From JACVRW01 sp963835705 (GTDB taxonomy: Bacteria > Actinomycetota > Thermoleophilia > Solirubrobacterales > Thermoleophilaceae), in assembly GCA_963835705.1 (NCBI GenBank), contig CAWIGR010000005.1, forward strand, positions 9,944 to 73,943: DNA of 64,000 bases. The letters run 5' to 3'. Below the pieces are notes generated by a model. The model was not told the origin of the DNA and did not search any database. It was given only the letters and a program-made list of their open reading frames with translations. A program made the position numbers and the translations under genes. Shown one piece after another: positions 1-9,074 of the stretch (within the stretch, counting starts at the first letter, position 1; the number at the start of each line of letters is the position of its first letter).

Positions 1-1414
1 CGCACCACTGGTCCTTCAGGACCTCGAGGAGCTGGGCGCCCGTGAACGACTGCGTGGTGACGATGTTGTTGAACGGCTGGACCGAGAAGGCCTCACCGTA
101 GGTCACCTCACCACCCGAGCCGGGCGGCGAGTCGAACACCAGGTCCGCCCGCACGCCGCCGGGGTTCATCAGCGCGAGGTCCGCGTCGCCGCGGTCCGCG
201 TCGTCGGTGTCGGCGAGTTGCGCGTCGGCGATCAGGTTGCCGAGCGGACTCCGGCCGAGGCCCGGGACGACCGCCTCGCGGACGATGCTGGCCGAGATCC
301 GGCCGACGGGCACGCCGGCGATCGGCGCGGCGATCTCCTGATAGAGGGTGAGCAGGCGCGTCAGGTCGGGCGCCTTGGCGACGGTGCGGGTCACGATGTT
401 GTTGTTGACCGCGACCTGCTCGACGTCCGCGCTGCGGCGGTCGATCTCGAGGTCGATGTCCTTGATGAGGCGACCATTCGACAGGGCGCTCGTGACCGGC
501 CGGCCGTCGATCACGCAGTTGTACTCCTGATGCGTGTGGCCGGTGACGAACAGGTCGACGTCTTGGGTCGTGCGGTTGACGATGTCGACGATCGGTCCGG
601 TGAGGTTGTTGCAGTCGTTGAGCTGCGGCGTGAGCGGGTTCTCCACTCCACCCTCGTGGAGCAGCACCACGATCGCCTCGACGTCGTGCCTGCGGCGCAG
701 CTCCCGCGCGTAGCGGTTGGCGGTGTCGGCCTCGTCGAGGAACTCGAGGTTCGAGATGCCTGACGGCGCGACGATCGACGGCGTGCCCTCGAGCGTCATG
801 CCGATGAAGCCGATCTTGACGCCCGCGAACTTGCGGATCTCATATGGCGGGAACAGCGTCCGGCCGCTGTTCCTGCGCACGACGTTGGCGGACAGGAAGT
901 CGAAGTTCGCGCCGCGGAAGCGCCCGTTGGCGCAGGTGGTCGTCGGCGGTGGCGGGTTCGGATGGCAGCCGCCGCGCTGCATGCGCACGAGCTCCTGCTC
1001 GCCCTCGTCGAACTCGTGGTTGCCGACGCCGTTGATGTCGAGGCCGATCTTGTTCATCGCCTCGATCGTCGGCTCGTCGTGGAACAGCGCCGAGGTGATC
1101 GGCGTGCCGCCGATGAGGTCGCCCGCGGAGACCACGAGGCTGTGCTTGACGCCCCTCTCCAACGCGCGCACGTGGGTCGCGAGGTACTCGACGCCGCCGG
1201 CGTCGACGGTGCCGGTCGGCGTGGTCACGCGGCCGCCGCTCCCGCTCGGCGGCTCCAGCGCGCCGTGGAAGTCGTTGAGGCCAAGCAGCTGGACCTTGAC
1301 GTCCTTCTTCTTGTGCCAGTGGTGGTGATGATTGCCCTTGCCCCCGGCAAGGGCGGCGGCGGGAAAGGCCACCAGAGCGAGCAGGGCAAGCAGGAGCAGT
1401 CGGTTCATGCGCAT
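1..1414 (-). CDS. 5'-nucleotidase / 2',3'-cyclic phosphodiesterase family, secreted (C-terminus cut by window edge)
   Basis: The reading frame is open to the left edge, so the C-terminus is missing; about 471 codons are visible. It should hydrolyse extracellular nucleotides or cyclic nucleotides using two metal ions (UshA/CpdB family). The start is ATG at 1414, with a second in-frame ATG at 1408. A signal peptide (Leu/Ala-rich, ending near ALAGG) is followed by a His/Lys-rich stretch (NHHHHWHKKK, residues 28-37). Metallophosphatase motifs are NDFHG (47-51), then AGDLIGG, GNHEFD and GHTHQ. The nucleotidase C-terminal domain begins around GRISASIV and runs to the edge. It is divergent from the Hsp20 gene. 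The family is certain; the substrate is not. Confidence 0.93.
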   Translation of the reverse strand, partial: MRMNRLLLLALLALVAFPAAALAGGKGNHHHHWHKKKDVKVQLLGLNDFHGALEPPSGSGGRVTTPTGTVDAGGVEYLATHVRALERGVKHSLVVSAGDLIGGTPITSALFHDEPTIEAMNKIGLDINGVGNHEFDEGEQELVRMQRGGCHPNPPPPTTTCANGRFRGANFDFLSANVVRRNSGRTLFPPYEIRKFAGVKIGFIGMTLEGTPSIVAPSGISNLEFLDEADTANRYARELRRRHDVEAIVVLLHEGGVENPLTPQLNDCNNLTGPIVDIVNRTTQDVDLFVTGHTHQEYNCVIDGRPVTSALSNGRLIKDIDLEIDRRSADVEQVAVNNNIVTRTVAKAPDLTRLLTLYQEIAAPIAGVPVGRISASIVREAVVPGLGRSPLGNLIADAQLADTDDADRGDADLALMNPGGVRADLVFDSPPGSGGEVTYGEAFSVQPFNNIVTTQSFTGAQLLEVLKDQWC

Positions 1415-1454
1415 AGAGGTACCCTCGCGATGCGGCGCTGACACACGTGACCAA

Positions 1455-1470
1455 ACCGTTGCCCAACGGT
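1455..1470. promoter_or_regulatory. 16-bp perfect palindrome in the hsp20 promoter region
   Basis: ACCGTTG-CC-CAACGGT is a perfect inverted repeat ending 20 bases before the GTG start of hsp20, in the 76-bp gap between divergent genes. Its position suits a repressor operator for the hsp20-lon unit. It does not resemble CIRCE (GCACTC arms) or HAIR (CTTGAGT arms), so the regulator is unknown. Role is inferred from position and symmetry only. Confidence 0.45.
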
Positions 1471-1490
1471 GAATCCGTATCCTCGGGGCC

Positions 1491-1937
1491 GTGGCGTCCT
1501 CCCGGGACCTGTTCGCCAACTTCGAGCGCATGCGGCGCGAGATCGACGAGCTCTTCGGCGACGTCTTCGAGCGCCAGACCGGCCTCAGGGGCCGCGGCTT
1601 CTCGCCCTCCGTGGACGTGTTCTACGCCGACGACCCGCCCCGCGCCGTGGTCAAGGCCGACCTCGCCGGGATCGAGATCGGGGACGTGGCGCTCGAGATC
1701 CGCGGCCGGCAGCTTCTGATTGCCGGGGAGCGCCGCCCGGCCGAGTCCGCCGGGCGCCTGTATCAGCAGATCGAGATCGAGCACGGTCCCTTCCGCCGCG
1801 TCGTGGAGCTCGGCGCCGAGGTTGTGTCCGGGGAAGCCCACGCCTCCTACGAGGACGGCATCCTCGAGGTCGAGATCCCGCTCGCCCGCCCCGACCAAGC
1901 GGTCCGCCGGGTGCCGATCGAAGAGCGCGAGGCGTGA
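1491..1937 (+). CDS. Hsp20 / alpha-crystallin small heat shock protein
   Basis: A 148-residue ATP-independent holdase that binds unfolding proteins in the cytoplasm. The N-terminal helix (DLFANFERMRREIDELF) precedes the alpha-crystallin domain (about residues 38-135). The hallmark end is ASYEDGILEVEIPLA, corresponding to the family A-x-x-x-n-G-v-L motif. The start codon is GTG at 1491. The stop overlaps the GTG start of lon by the GTGA arrangement, so the two are very probably cotranscribed and translationally coupled. That gives a holdase plus protease heat-shock pair. A palindrome lies just upstream of the start. Confidence 0.95.
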   Translation: MASSRDLFANFERMRREIDELFGDVFERQTGLRGRGFSPSVDVFYADDPPRAVVKADLAGIEIGDVALEIRGRQLLIAGERRPAESAGRLYQQIEIEHGPFRRVVELGAEVVSGEAHASYEDGILEVEIPLARPDQAVRRVPIEEREA

Positions 1938-4420
1938 GCATCCACATCCCGTCCGCGGAAGGCGAGGCCGCCACCGCGGAGGTCCGCTCGAACCTGCCGG
2001 ACGCGCTCCCGGTCCTTCCGCTGCGCGAGTCCGTCCCCTTCCCCGAGGCGCTGATGCCGCTCGCCATCGGCCAGGAGCGCTCGATCAGGATGGTGAACGA
2101 CGTCCTGGCCGGCAACCGGATGCTGGTGATGGTCGCGTCGCGCGTGGAGGACGACGAGGAGCCCGCTCCGGACGACCTCTTCCGGGTCGGCGTGGCCGGC
2201 GTGGTGGCGCGCATGCTGAAGGTGCCCGACGGCACGCTCCGCATCCTGGTCCACGGCGCCCAGCGGGTCGTGCTGACCGACTTCCCCACCACTGAGCCAT
2301 ACCTCGTCGCGAGCATCGAGGACGCGCCGGACCAGATCGTGCCCTCCCCCGAGCTCGAGGCCCTCCATCGCAACGTCCAGTCCACCTTCTCGCGCATCAT
2401 CGAGGAGCTTCCCTACCTGCCGGAGGAGCTCCTGGTCGCGGTCGCGAACCTCGACGACCCGTCCGAGCTGGCGCACATGATCGGCGGCGCCCTGCGGCTC
2501 AAGACCGAGGAGAAGCAGGCCCTGCTCGAGGAGCGCGACGTCACGAAGCGGCTGCGCATGCTGTCGGAGCTGCTCGCCCGCGAGCTCGAGCTGGTCGAGA
2601 TCGGCACACGGATCCAGTCGCAGGTGCAGTCGGAGATGGACAAGGGCCAGCGCGAGTGGTTCCTGCGCCAGCAGCTCAAGGCGATCCAGGAGGAGCTGGG
2701 CGAGGCCGACGAGACCCAGGCGGAGGCGACCGAGCTGCGCGAGCGGCTCGAGGCCGCGGGCCTGCCCGAGCACGCGTGGAAGCAGGCCGAGCGCGAGCTC
2801 CAGCGCTTCGAGCGGCTGCCCCCGCAGGCGGCCGAGCACGGCGTGATCCGGACCTACCTCGAGTGGCTCGCGGACCTGCCCTGGTCGAAGGCCACCGACG
2901 ACAACCTCGACCTGAAGCACGCGCGCGAGATCCTCGACCGCGACCACTACGACATCGAGACGGTCAAGGACCGCATCCTCGAGTTCCTGGCGGTGCGCAA
3001 GCTGAAGCCGGACGCCCGCTCCTCGATTCTCTGCTTCGTCGGCCCGCCCGGGGTGGGGAAGACGTCGCTGGGGCGCTCGATCGCCGCCGCGATGGTGCGG
3101 CAGTTCGAGCGCATCTCGGTGGGTGGCGTGCGCGACGAGTCCGAGATCCGCGGCCACCGCCGCACCTACATCGGCGCCCTGCCCGGCACGATCCTGCGCG
3201 CGATGCGCGACGCCGGATCGAACAACCCGGTGCTGATGATCGACGAGATCGACAAGATGGGCGCAGACTTCCGCGGCGACCCGGCCAGCGCCATGCTCGA
3301 GGTGCTCGACCCCGAGCAGAACTCGACCTTTCGCGACCACTACCTCGACCTGCAATTCGACCTGTCGAGCGTGTTCTTCATCTGCACGGCGAACCAGCTC
3401 GACACCGTGCCGCCGGCACTGCGCGACCGGATGGAGATCATCGAGCTGTCGGGCTACACGCACGAGGAGAAGCGCGAGATCGCGAAGCGCTACCTGGTGC
3501 CGCGCCAGATGGAGCGGAACGGCGTGGGGCGCTCGAAGATCGAGTTCGCGGACGCCGCGCTCGACGTGATGATCGACGGCTACACGCGCGAGGCGGGGGT
3601 GCGCGGGCTCGAGCGGGTGATCGGGTCGGTGTGCCGCAAGGTCGCGCGCGAGTTCGCCGAGGGCAGCCGCAAGTCGAAGCGGGTGGTGCGGGCGAAGACG
3701 GTAGGGGAGCTGCTCGGCAAGCCCCGCTTCCAGGCCGACGTGCAGCGCCGCACCGGGGAGCCGGGCGTGGCCACCGGGCTGGCGTGGACGCCGGTGGGCG
3801 GCGACGTCCTGTTCGTGGAGGCCACCGCCTTCCCCGGGGACGGCAAGCTCCAGATCACGGGCCAGCTCGGCGACGTGATGAGGGAGTCGGCCGCGGCCGC
3901 CCTGTCATACGTCAAGGCCGCCGACGGCGGGATCCCGGACGACTACTTCCGCGAGCACGACGTGCACGTGCACGTGCCCGCGGGGGCGATCCCCAAGGAC
4001 GGCCCGAGCGCCGGCATCACGATGGCCACGGCGCTGGCGTCGCGCGCCACGGGGCGCCCGGTCCGGGCGGACACGGCGATGACGGGCGAGATCACGCTCA
4101 CCGGCCAGGTGCTGCCGATCGGCGGGCTGAAGGAGAAGGCGCTCGCGGCACAGCGCGCCGGGATCAACCGGCTGATCATCCCGCGCCGAAACGAGGCTGA
4201 CATCGACGACATCCCCGAGCATCTGCGCAAGCGGATGAGGTTCGTGCTGGTCGACGACGTGGACGAGGTGCTCGACGCCGCGCTCGAGAAAAGGCGTCGG
4301 GGCAGCGGCACCGGGTACAGTGTCCGCAGCGAAAAGCGGATCGAGGAGAGCAATGGCAGCGAAGAAAAAGGCCGCAAAGGCCGGCGCCGGAGCGTACGCC
4401 GCGGGCAAGGCGGTCCGTGA
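1934..4420 (+). CDS. lon: ATP-dependent protease Lon, 828 aa
   Basis: Homohexameric AAA+ serine protease that degrades misfolded and regulatory proteins. The N-terminal LON substrate-binding domain (LPVLPLRESVPFPEALMPL) is followed by a coiled region. The AAA+ module has Walker A GPPGVGKT (370-377) and Walker B VLMIDEIDKMG. The C-terminal protease domain has the Ser692 (DGPSAG) and Lys735 (GGLKEK) dyad. The start is GTG 1934, overlapping the hsp20 stop; the upstream extension of the frame lies inside hsp20 and is not coding. The last 20 or so residues are Arg/Lys-rich and out of family: the frame runs 68 bases into the next gene, as if the original stop was lost. Confidence 0.97.
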   Translation: MSIHIPSAEGEAATAEVRSNLPDALPVLPLRESVPFPEALMPLAIGQERSIRMVNDVLAGNRMLVMVASRVEDDEEPAPDDLFRVGVAGVVARMLKVPDGTLRILVHGAQRVVLTDFPTTEPYLVASIEDAPDQIVPSPELEALHRNVQSTFSRIIEELPYLPEELLVAVANLDDPSELAHMIGGALRLKTEEKQALLEERDVTKRLRMLSELLARELELVEIGTRIQSQVQSEMDKGQREWFLRQQLKAIQEELGEADETQAEATELRERLEAAGLPEHAWKQAERELQRFERLPPQAAEHGVIRTYLEWLADLPWSKATDDNLDLKHAREILDRDHYDIETVKDRILEFLAVRKLKPDARSSILCFVGPPGVGKTSLGRSIAAAMVRQFERISVGGVRDESEIRGHRRTYIGALPGTILRAMRDAGSNNPVLMIDEIDKMGADFRGDPASAMLEVLDPEQNSTFRDHYLDLQFDLSSVFFICTANQLDTVPPALRDRMEIIELSGYTHEEKREIAKRYLVPRQMERNGVGRSKIEFADAALDVMIDGYTREAGVRGLERVIGSVCRKVAREFAEGSRKSKRVVRAKTVGELLGKPRFQADVQRRTGEPGVATGLAWTPVGGDVLFVEATAFPGDGKLQITGQLGDVMRESAAAALSYVKAADGGIPDDYFREHDVHVHVPAGAIPKDGPSAGITMATALASRATGRPVRADTAMTGEITLTGQVLPIGGLKEKALAAQRAGINRLIIPRRNEADIDDIPEHLRKRMRFVLVDDVDEVLDAALEKRRRGSGTGYSVRSEKRIEESNGSEEKGRKGRRRSVRRGQGGP

Positions 4421-4814
4421 GAACGAGTACGTCCAGCGCCTCATGGGGGACGACGAGCTGCGCGAGAACCTGCGCAACGCCTACACGTCGGCCAAGAAGG
4501 CGTACGGGCGGATCAACGGCAAGGGCCCGGCGAAGGCGCTTGACGACAAGAAGGTCCAGCGCGAGCTGAAGGACGCCGCGAGCTCGCTCAAGGACGCGGC
4601 CGACAAGCTGCGCAACGGCAAGAAGAAGAAGCACCGCTTCGGCCGCCTGCTCCTGGTTGGCGTCGTCGGCGCCGGCCTGGCGCTCGCGCTGAGCGAGGAC
4701 CTGCGCAAGAAGGTGCTCGACGCGCTGTTCGGCGCGGAGGAGGAGTTCGAGTACACCGCGAGCACCACCCCGGACGCGGCCGGGAGCGCCAGCGAGCCGG
4801 TGGGCACGAGCTAG
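4353..4814 (+). CDS. Small Lys-rich single-pass membrane protein of unknown function
   Basis: A 153-residue protein I do not recognise. It has a basic N-terminus (MAAKKKAAKAG), a Lys/Asp-rich amphipathic middle (about residues 30-95), one hydrophobic segment (FGRLLLVGVVGAGLALAL) and an acidic Ser/Thr tail. The likely topology is N-terminus inside. The ATG at 4353 is chosen because GAGGAG sits at 4343-4348; an in-frame upstream start at 4320 would lengthen it by 11 residues. It begins inside the 3' end of lon and is followed by a strong terminator, so it closes the hsp20-lon transcript. Confidence 0.75.
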   Translation: MAAKKKAAKAGAGAYAAGKAVRENEYVQRLMGDDELRENLRNAYTSAKKAYGRINGKGPAKALDDKKVQRELKDAASSLKDAADKLRNGKKKKHRFGRLLLVGVVGAGLALALSEDLRKKVLDALFGAEEEFEYTASTTPDAAGSASEPVGTS

Positions 4815-4840
4815 CCCCCTCCCACAACACGACTCATCTC

Positions 4841-4866
4841 GAAAGGGCGCCCGCGGGCGCCCTTTC
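4841..4866. terminator. Strong GC-rich hairpin terminator
   Basis: Perfect inverted repeat with arms GAAAGGGCGCCC (4841-4852) and GGGCGCCCTTTC (4855-4866), followed by a mildly T-containing GTGTGATTT. It lies between the stop of the small membrane protein gene and cstA, so it likely ends the hsp20-lon transcript. Confidence 0.8.
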
Positions 4867-4926
4867 GTGTGATTTGCGACGACCCGGGTATCGCCTGCTC
4901 AGTTCCCCCGGGAAGGAGAGAGGCAC

Positions 4927-7131
4927 GTGAGCTTCGAGGTGAGAGGCAAGCGGATCAGGGTCCGGAGCGTCGTGATCTGGACGGCGGTGGCCCTGCTCGG
5001 CGCTGTCGCATGGGCCGTCCTGGCGCTCTCACGCGGGGAGGAGATCAGCGCGATCTGGCTCCTGTTCGCGGCCCTGTGCTCGTACGCGATCGCCTACCGC
5101 TTCTACGCGCGCTTCATCGCGAAGAAGGTCCTGGGCACCGACGACGAGCGCGCCACCCCCGCCGAGCGGCTCGACAACGGGCACGACTACCAGCCCACCG
5201 ACCGCCGCGTGCTGTTCGGTCACCACTTCGCGGCCATCGCGGGCGCGGGCCCGCTGGTCGGCCCCGTGCTGGCTGCCCAGATGGGCTTCCTGCCGGGCAC
5301 GATCTGGATCATCGTCGGCGTCATCTTCGCCGGCGCCGTGCAGGACATGGTGATCCTGTTCTTCTCGATGCGCCGCGACGGCAAGAGCCTCGGGCAGATG
5401 GCGCGCGACGAGATCGGACCGGTCGGCGGCGCCGCCGCCCTGATCGCGGTCTTCTCGATCATGATCATCCTGCTCGCGGTGCTCGCGCTGGTCGTGGTGC
5501 AGGCGCTCGCGGCGTCGCCCTGGGGCACGTTCTCGATCGCGATGACGATCCCGATCGCGTTCTTCATGGGCTTCTACATGCGCGTGCTGCGGCCCGGGCG
5601 CGTGATCGAGACGACGGCGATCGGCGTCGCGCTGCTGATGCTCGCGATCGTGGCCGGCGGCTGGGTCCAGGAGGCGGACGGCGCCCTGGCCGACTTCTTC
5701 ACGCTCTCGCCGGAGACGCTCGTGATCTGCCTGGTCGTCTACGGCTTCGCCGCCTCGGTCCTGCCGGTCTGGATGCTGCTGGCCCCGCGCGACTACCTGT
5801 CGACCTTCATGAAGATCGGGACGATCGTCCTGCTGGCGCTGGGCATCCTGTTCACGCTCCCGGTGCTCCAGAACGAGAGCGTCTCGGAGTTCGCGTCGAG
5901 CGGCGAGGGGCCCGTCTTCGCCGGCTCGCTGTTCCCGTTCGTGTTCATCATCATCGCCTGTGGCGCCCTGTCGGGCTTCCACTCGCTGATCTCCTCGGGC
6001 ACCACGCCCAAGATGATCGAGAAGGAGTCGCAGGTCCGGACGATCGGCTACGGCGCGATGTTGATGGAGTCGTTCGTCGCGGTGATGGCGATCACCGCCG
6101 CGTCGATCCTGGACCCCGGGCTCTACTTCGCGATGAACGCTCCCGCCGGAGTGGTCGGCGACACGGCGCAGTCGGCCTCCACGGCCGTCCGCGACCTCGG
6201 GTTCACGATCAGCCCCGACCAGCTTCAGTCCGCGGCCCGCTCGGTGGAGGAGGAGACGCTCGTGGCGCGCACGGGCGGTGCGCCCACATTGGCGGTCGGG
6301 ATGTCCGAGATCTTCTCGGGCGTCATAGGCGGAAACAGCCTGAAGGCCTTCTGGTACCACTTCGCGATCATGTTCGAGGCCCTGTTCATCCTCACCACCG
6401 TGGACGCGGGCACTCGGGTCGGGCGCTTCATGCTGCAGGACACGCTCGGCAACGTCTGGAAGCCGATCGGGCGGGTGTCCTGGAAGCCCGGGCTGTGGGC
6501 CACGAGCGCCGTAGTGGTCGGCGCCTGGGGCTACTTCCTCTACACGGGCGCGACGGACCCGCTCGGAGGCATCAACCAGCTCTTCCCGCTGTTCGGCATC
6601 GCGAACCAGCTGCTGGCGGCGGTGGCGCTGACGGTGGCCACCACGATCCTGATCAAGTCGGGCAAGTTGAAGTGGGCGTGGGTCACGCTGGTCCCGCTCG
6701 CCTGGGACGCGACGGTCACGCTCACCGCGAGCTGGCAGAAGGTGTTCTCGGACGACCCGAAGCTCGGCTTCTTCGCCCAGCGCGACACGTTCCAGGAGGC
6801 GCTCGACGACGGCGAGGTGCTGGCGCCCGCCGAGAGCCTCGGCGACATGGAGCAGATCGTTACCAACTCGACGGTCGACGGGATCCTGGCGGCGCTCTTC
6901 GCGGTGTTGATCATCCTGGTCATCGCCGACGCGGCGCGGATCTGGATCGCGACGATCCGCGGCAAGCGGCCGGTGGAGCTGAAGGAGGCCCCGGCGGTGC
7001 CGTCCCGCCTGGTGGCGCCGTCCGGCCTGATCGCGACCCCGAGCGAGCGGGCGGCGATGGCCGCCGCCGGGAGCGGACGCTTCGCGCGCGGCGCCGAACG
7101 CGAGGAGCGCACCGGGGTGGGGAGCCGCTGA
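4927..7131 (+). CDS. cstA: Carbon starvation protein A (CstA), peptide/pyruvate transporter family
   Basis: A 734-residue polytopic inner-membrane protein. The CstA family imports peptides and, in enterobacteria, pyruvate during carbon limitation. The family signature is clear: YRFYARFIAKKVLGTDD, LFGHHFAAIAGAGPLVGP and AQMGFLPGTIWI near the N-terminus, then many hydrophobic segments. SGFHSLISSGTTPKMIEKE and FEALFILTTVDAGTRVGRFM are typical later blocks. The start is GTG 4927 with GGAAGGAGAG just upstream. Its stop overlaps the start of the small YbdD-type gene by one base, the classic cstA-ybdD pair. A hairpin separates it from the preceding unit, so it has its own promoter. Confidence 0.97.
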   Translation: MSFEVRGKRIRVRSVVIWTAVALLGAVAWAVLALSRGEEISAIWLLFAALCSYAIAYRFYARFIAKKVLGTDDERATPAERLDNGHDYQPTDRRVLFGHHFAAIAGAGPLVGPVLAAQMGFLPGTIWIIVGVIFAGAVQDMVILFFSMRRDGKSLGQMARDEIGPVGGAAALIAVFSIMIILLAVLALVVVQALAASPWGTFSIAMTIPIAFFMGFYMRVLRPGRVIETTAIGVALLMLAIVAGGWVQEADGALADFFTLSPETLVICLVVYGFAASVLPVWMLLAPRDYLSTFMKIGTIVLLALGILFTLPVLQNESVSEFASSGEGPVFAGSLFPFVFIIIACGALSGFHSLISSGTTPKMIEKESQVRTIGYGAMLMESFVAVMAITAASILDPGLYFAMNAPAGVVGDTAQSASTAVRDLGFTISPDQLQSAARSVEEETLVARTGGAPTLAVGMSEIFSGVIGGNSLKAFWYHFAIMFEALFILTTVDAGTRVGRFMLQDTLGNVWKPIGRVSWKPGLWATSAVVVGAWGYFLYTGATDPLGGINQLFPLFGIANQLLAAVALTVATTILIKSGKLKWAWVTLVPLAWDATVTLTASWQKVFSDDPKLGFFAQRDTFQEALDDGEVLAPAESLGDMEQIVTNSTVDGILAALFAVLIILVIADAARIWIATIRGKRPVELKEAPAVPSRLVAPSGLIATPSERAAMAAAGSGRFARGAEREERTGVGSR

Positions 7132-7331
7132 TGGGCAGCCCCGGCATGTTGCGCGACGCCGCCCGCGGGTTCGTGGGCTACCTCCGCGAGGTCTCGGGGG
7201 AGACCGCGTACGACCGGTACGTGGAGCACCGCCGGCGCGGCCACCCCGACGAGCCCGTGATGAGCCGGCGCGACTTCGAGCGCTGGCGGATGGACCAGCG
7301 CGACGAGAAGCCGGGCGCGCGCTGCTGCTGA
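7131..7331 (+). CDS. YbdD/YjiX family small protein (DUF466), CstA partner
   Basis: A 66-residue protein matching the YbdD/YjiX family along its whole length. It has the FVGYLREVSGE helix, YDRYVEHRRRGHPDEPVMS and the invariant GARCC C-terminus. This family is almost always encoded directly after cstA and is thought to be a transporter accessory subunit; its mechanism is not settled. ATG at 7131 shares its A with the cstA stop (TGATG), giving tight coupling. There is no signal peptide or membrane segment. Confidence 0.93.
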   Translation: MGSPGMLRDAARGFVGYLREVSGETAYDRYVEHRRRGHPDEPVMSRRDFERWRMDQRDEKPGARCC

Positions 7332-7335
7332 GCGG

Positions 7336-9030
7336 CTACCGGCCGAGCGGCCGCGCCGCCACGTCCTCCGACGGCACGATCTTGCCCGGGTTGAGGTTCG
7401 CGCCGGGGTCCATGCCGTCGAACAGCGCCTGCAGCATCTGCACGCCGGGCGCCGAGATGTCCTCCTCGAGCCAGCGCGCGTGCTCGACGCCGACCGCGTG
7501 GTGGTGCGACAGCGTGGCGCCGGAGTCCACGAAGGCCTGCTGGATCGCCGACTTGACGAGGTCGTACTCCTCCAGGTCCTCCCGCACCCCGGAGGGCATG
7601 AGGGCGAAGGTGAAGTACAGGCACGCACCTGCGTGGTAGGAGTGCGAGAGGTGGCACATGATGTACCCGGTCACGCCGAGCTCGGCAAAGCCCGCGCGCG
7701 CCTCGGCCATCACGTTGTCGTAGAGGCGCTCGAGCAGGCCCCACGGCGCGGCCGTCTCGGACACGTCGGCCAGCGCCCCGCGGTCGAGCAGGAAGTCGCG
7801 GATGTAGGGGGTGTCGAACTTCTTCTGGTCGTACAGCTCGCCCGGTCCGCTGCCGATGCAGATCCCGCCGTGGCGCTTGACGATCTTGCCCACGAGCTTG
7901 CGCTGCGCCGCCACATGGCGCTTGGTGCCCTCGTAGCCGATGAACGACAGGCACATCGCCTCGAGGTCGTAGCCGCGCCGCCGTTGCAGGAACTCCCGCA
8001 ACGCCCGTGACTTGACGCGGTCCAGCGGCGAGTCGCCCCGCTTGGTGGAGAAGGAGAACGCGGTCTCGTACGAGTCGGACACGCGCGTGACCGACGGCGA
8101 GGCATCGCTCTCGGCGATCTCGCGCATGGCGGCGAGCCCGGCCGGCCAGGTCGGGAAGAGGTAGCCCAGGATCGTGCGACGCTCCGGCACCCGGTGCACG
8201 TGCACGGTCGCCTCGGTGATGATCCCGAGCCGGCCCTCGCTGCCGAGCACCATCTCGCGCACGCTGGGCCCGGTGGAGGTGTGAGGCACCGGCCGCGTGA
8301 CCAGCATGCCCGCAGTGGTCACCACCCGCAACGCGCGGGTGATGTCCGCCATGTCGCCGTACTTGTCTGACTGCATGCCCGACGAGCGCGTCGCGATCCA
8401 ACCGCCGAGCGTCGAGTTGGTGAAGCTGTCGGGGAAGTGCCCCAGCGTCCACCCCCGGGCGTTCAGCTGCCGTTCCAGGTGCGGGCCGAAGACGCCAGGC
8501 TGCACGCGCGCGAGGCCCGAGTCGGCGTCCACCGCGAGCACGGCGTCCATGCGGCCCAGGTCGACCGAGATGACCGGGCGCGTCTCGGAGTCCGGCGCCT
8601 CGAGGCTCCCGGAGATGTTCGTGCCGCCGCCGAACGGGATGACCACGGCGTCCGCGTCGAGGGCCGCGGTGAGGACGGCCCGCACCGCCTCCTCGTCGCC
8701 CGGACGCACCACCGCGTCGGGGATCCGGCCGATCTCGCCGCGGCGGTGGCGGACGAGGTCGCGCAGGCACTTGCCGCGCGCGTGCACGACGCGGTCGAGC
8801 GCGCCGGTCGAGACATGCTCGGCGCCTACGCCCGCCTCCAGCGCCGCCAGCAGGTGCCCCGGCAGCTCCGGCTCGGGCACGTCGAGCGTCTCGAAGGACA
8901 CGGGCCGTGACGTGATCCGATCGGCGTCGAGCGCGAGATGAAGCTTCAGGAACGGACCCAGACCCGGCTTGTCCTCGTGCGTGAACGAGACGCCCTCGTC
9001 CCCCCAGCCCCACCATTTCATCTGCTTCAT
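7336..9030 (-). CDS. FAD-binding oxidase, alkyldihydroxyacetonephosphate synthase-like
   Basis: A 564-residue flavoprotein of the VAO/PCMH-type FAD superfamily, closest in layout to alkylglycerone-phosphate synthase. The N-terminal MKWWGWGDE block, the FAD pyrophosphate loop FGGGTNIS (133-140), NSTLGGWIATRSSG, and the C-terminal LSHHHAVG (His tract 509-511) are all family marks. The latter is the active-site His region of alkyl-DHAP synthase. If the assignment holds, it would swap the acyl for an alkyl chain on acyl-DHAP to start ether lipid synthesis. Many bacterial relatives have no proven substrate. The ATG at 9030 is chosen; ATG 9021 and GTG 9033 are alternatives. It is convergent with cstA-ybdD, with only 4 bases between the stops. 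Confidence 0.85.
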   Translation of the reverse strand: MKQMKWWGWGDEGVSFTHEDKPGLGPFLKLHLALDADRITSRPVSFETLDVPEPELPGHLLAALEAGVGAEHVSTGALDRVVHARGKCLRDLVRHRRGEIGRIPDAVVRPGDEEAVRAVLTAALDADAVVIPFGGGTNISGSLEAPDSETRPVISVDLGRMDAVLAVDADSGLARVQPGVFGPHLERQLNARGWTLGHFPDSFTNSTLGGWIATRSSGMQSDKYGDMADITRALRVVTTAGMLVTRPVPHTSTGPSVREMVLGSEGRLGIITEATVHVHRVPERRTILGYLFPTWPAGLAAMREIAESDASPSVTRVSDSYETAFSFSTKRGDSPLDRVKSRALREFLQRRRGYDLEAMCLSFIGYEGTKRHVAAQRKLVGKIVKRHGGICIGSGPGELYDQKKFDTPYIRDFLLDRGALADVSETAAPWGLLERLYDNVMAEARAGFAELGVTGYIMCHLSHSYHAGACLYFTFALMPSGVREDLEEYDLVKSAIQQAFVDSGATLSHHHAVGVEHARWLEEDISAPGVQMLQALFDGMDPGANLNPGKIVPSEDVAARPLGR

Positions 9031-9074
9031 CACAGGCGACGATACGAAATCGGCGTCATCTACATTGTTCGGCC

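Noticed and set aside
1469..1933. N-terminal 155-residue extension of Lon in the same open frame
   Set aside because: It overlaps hsp20 completely and is Arg/Pro-rich without Lon homology; GTG 1934 begins the conserved domain.
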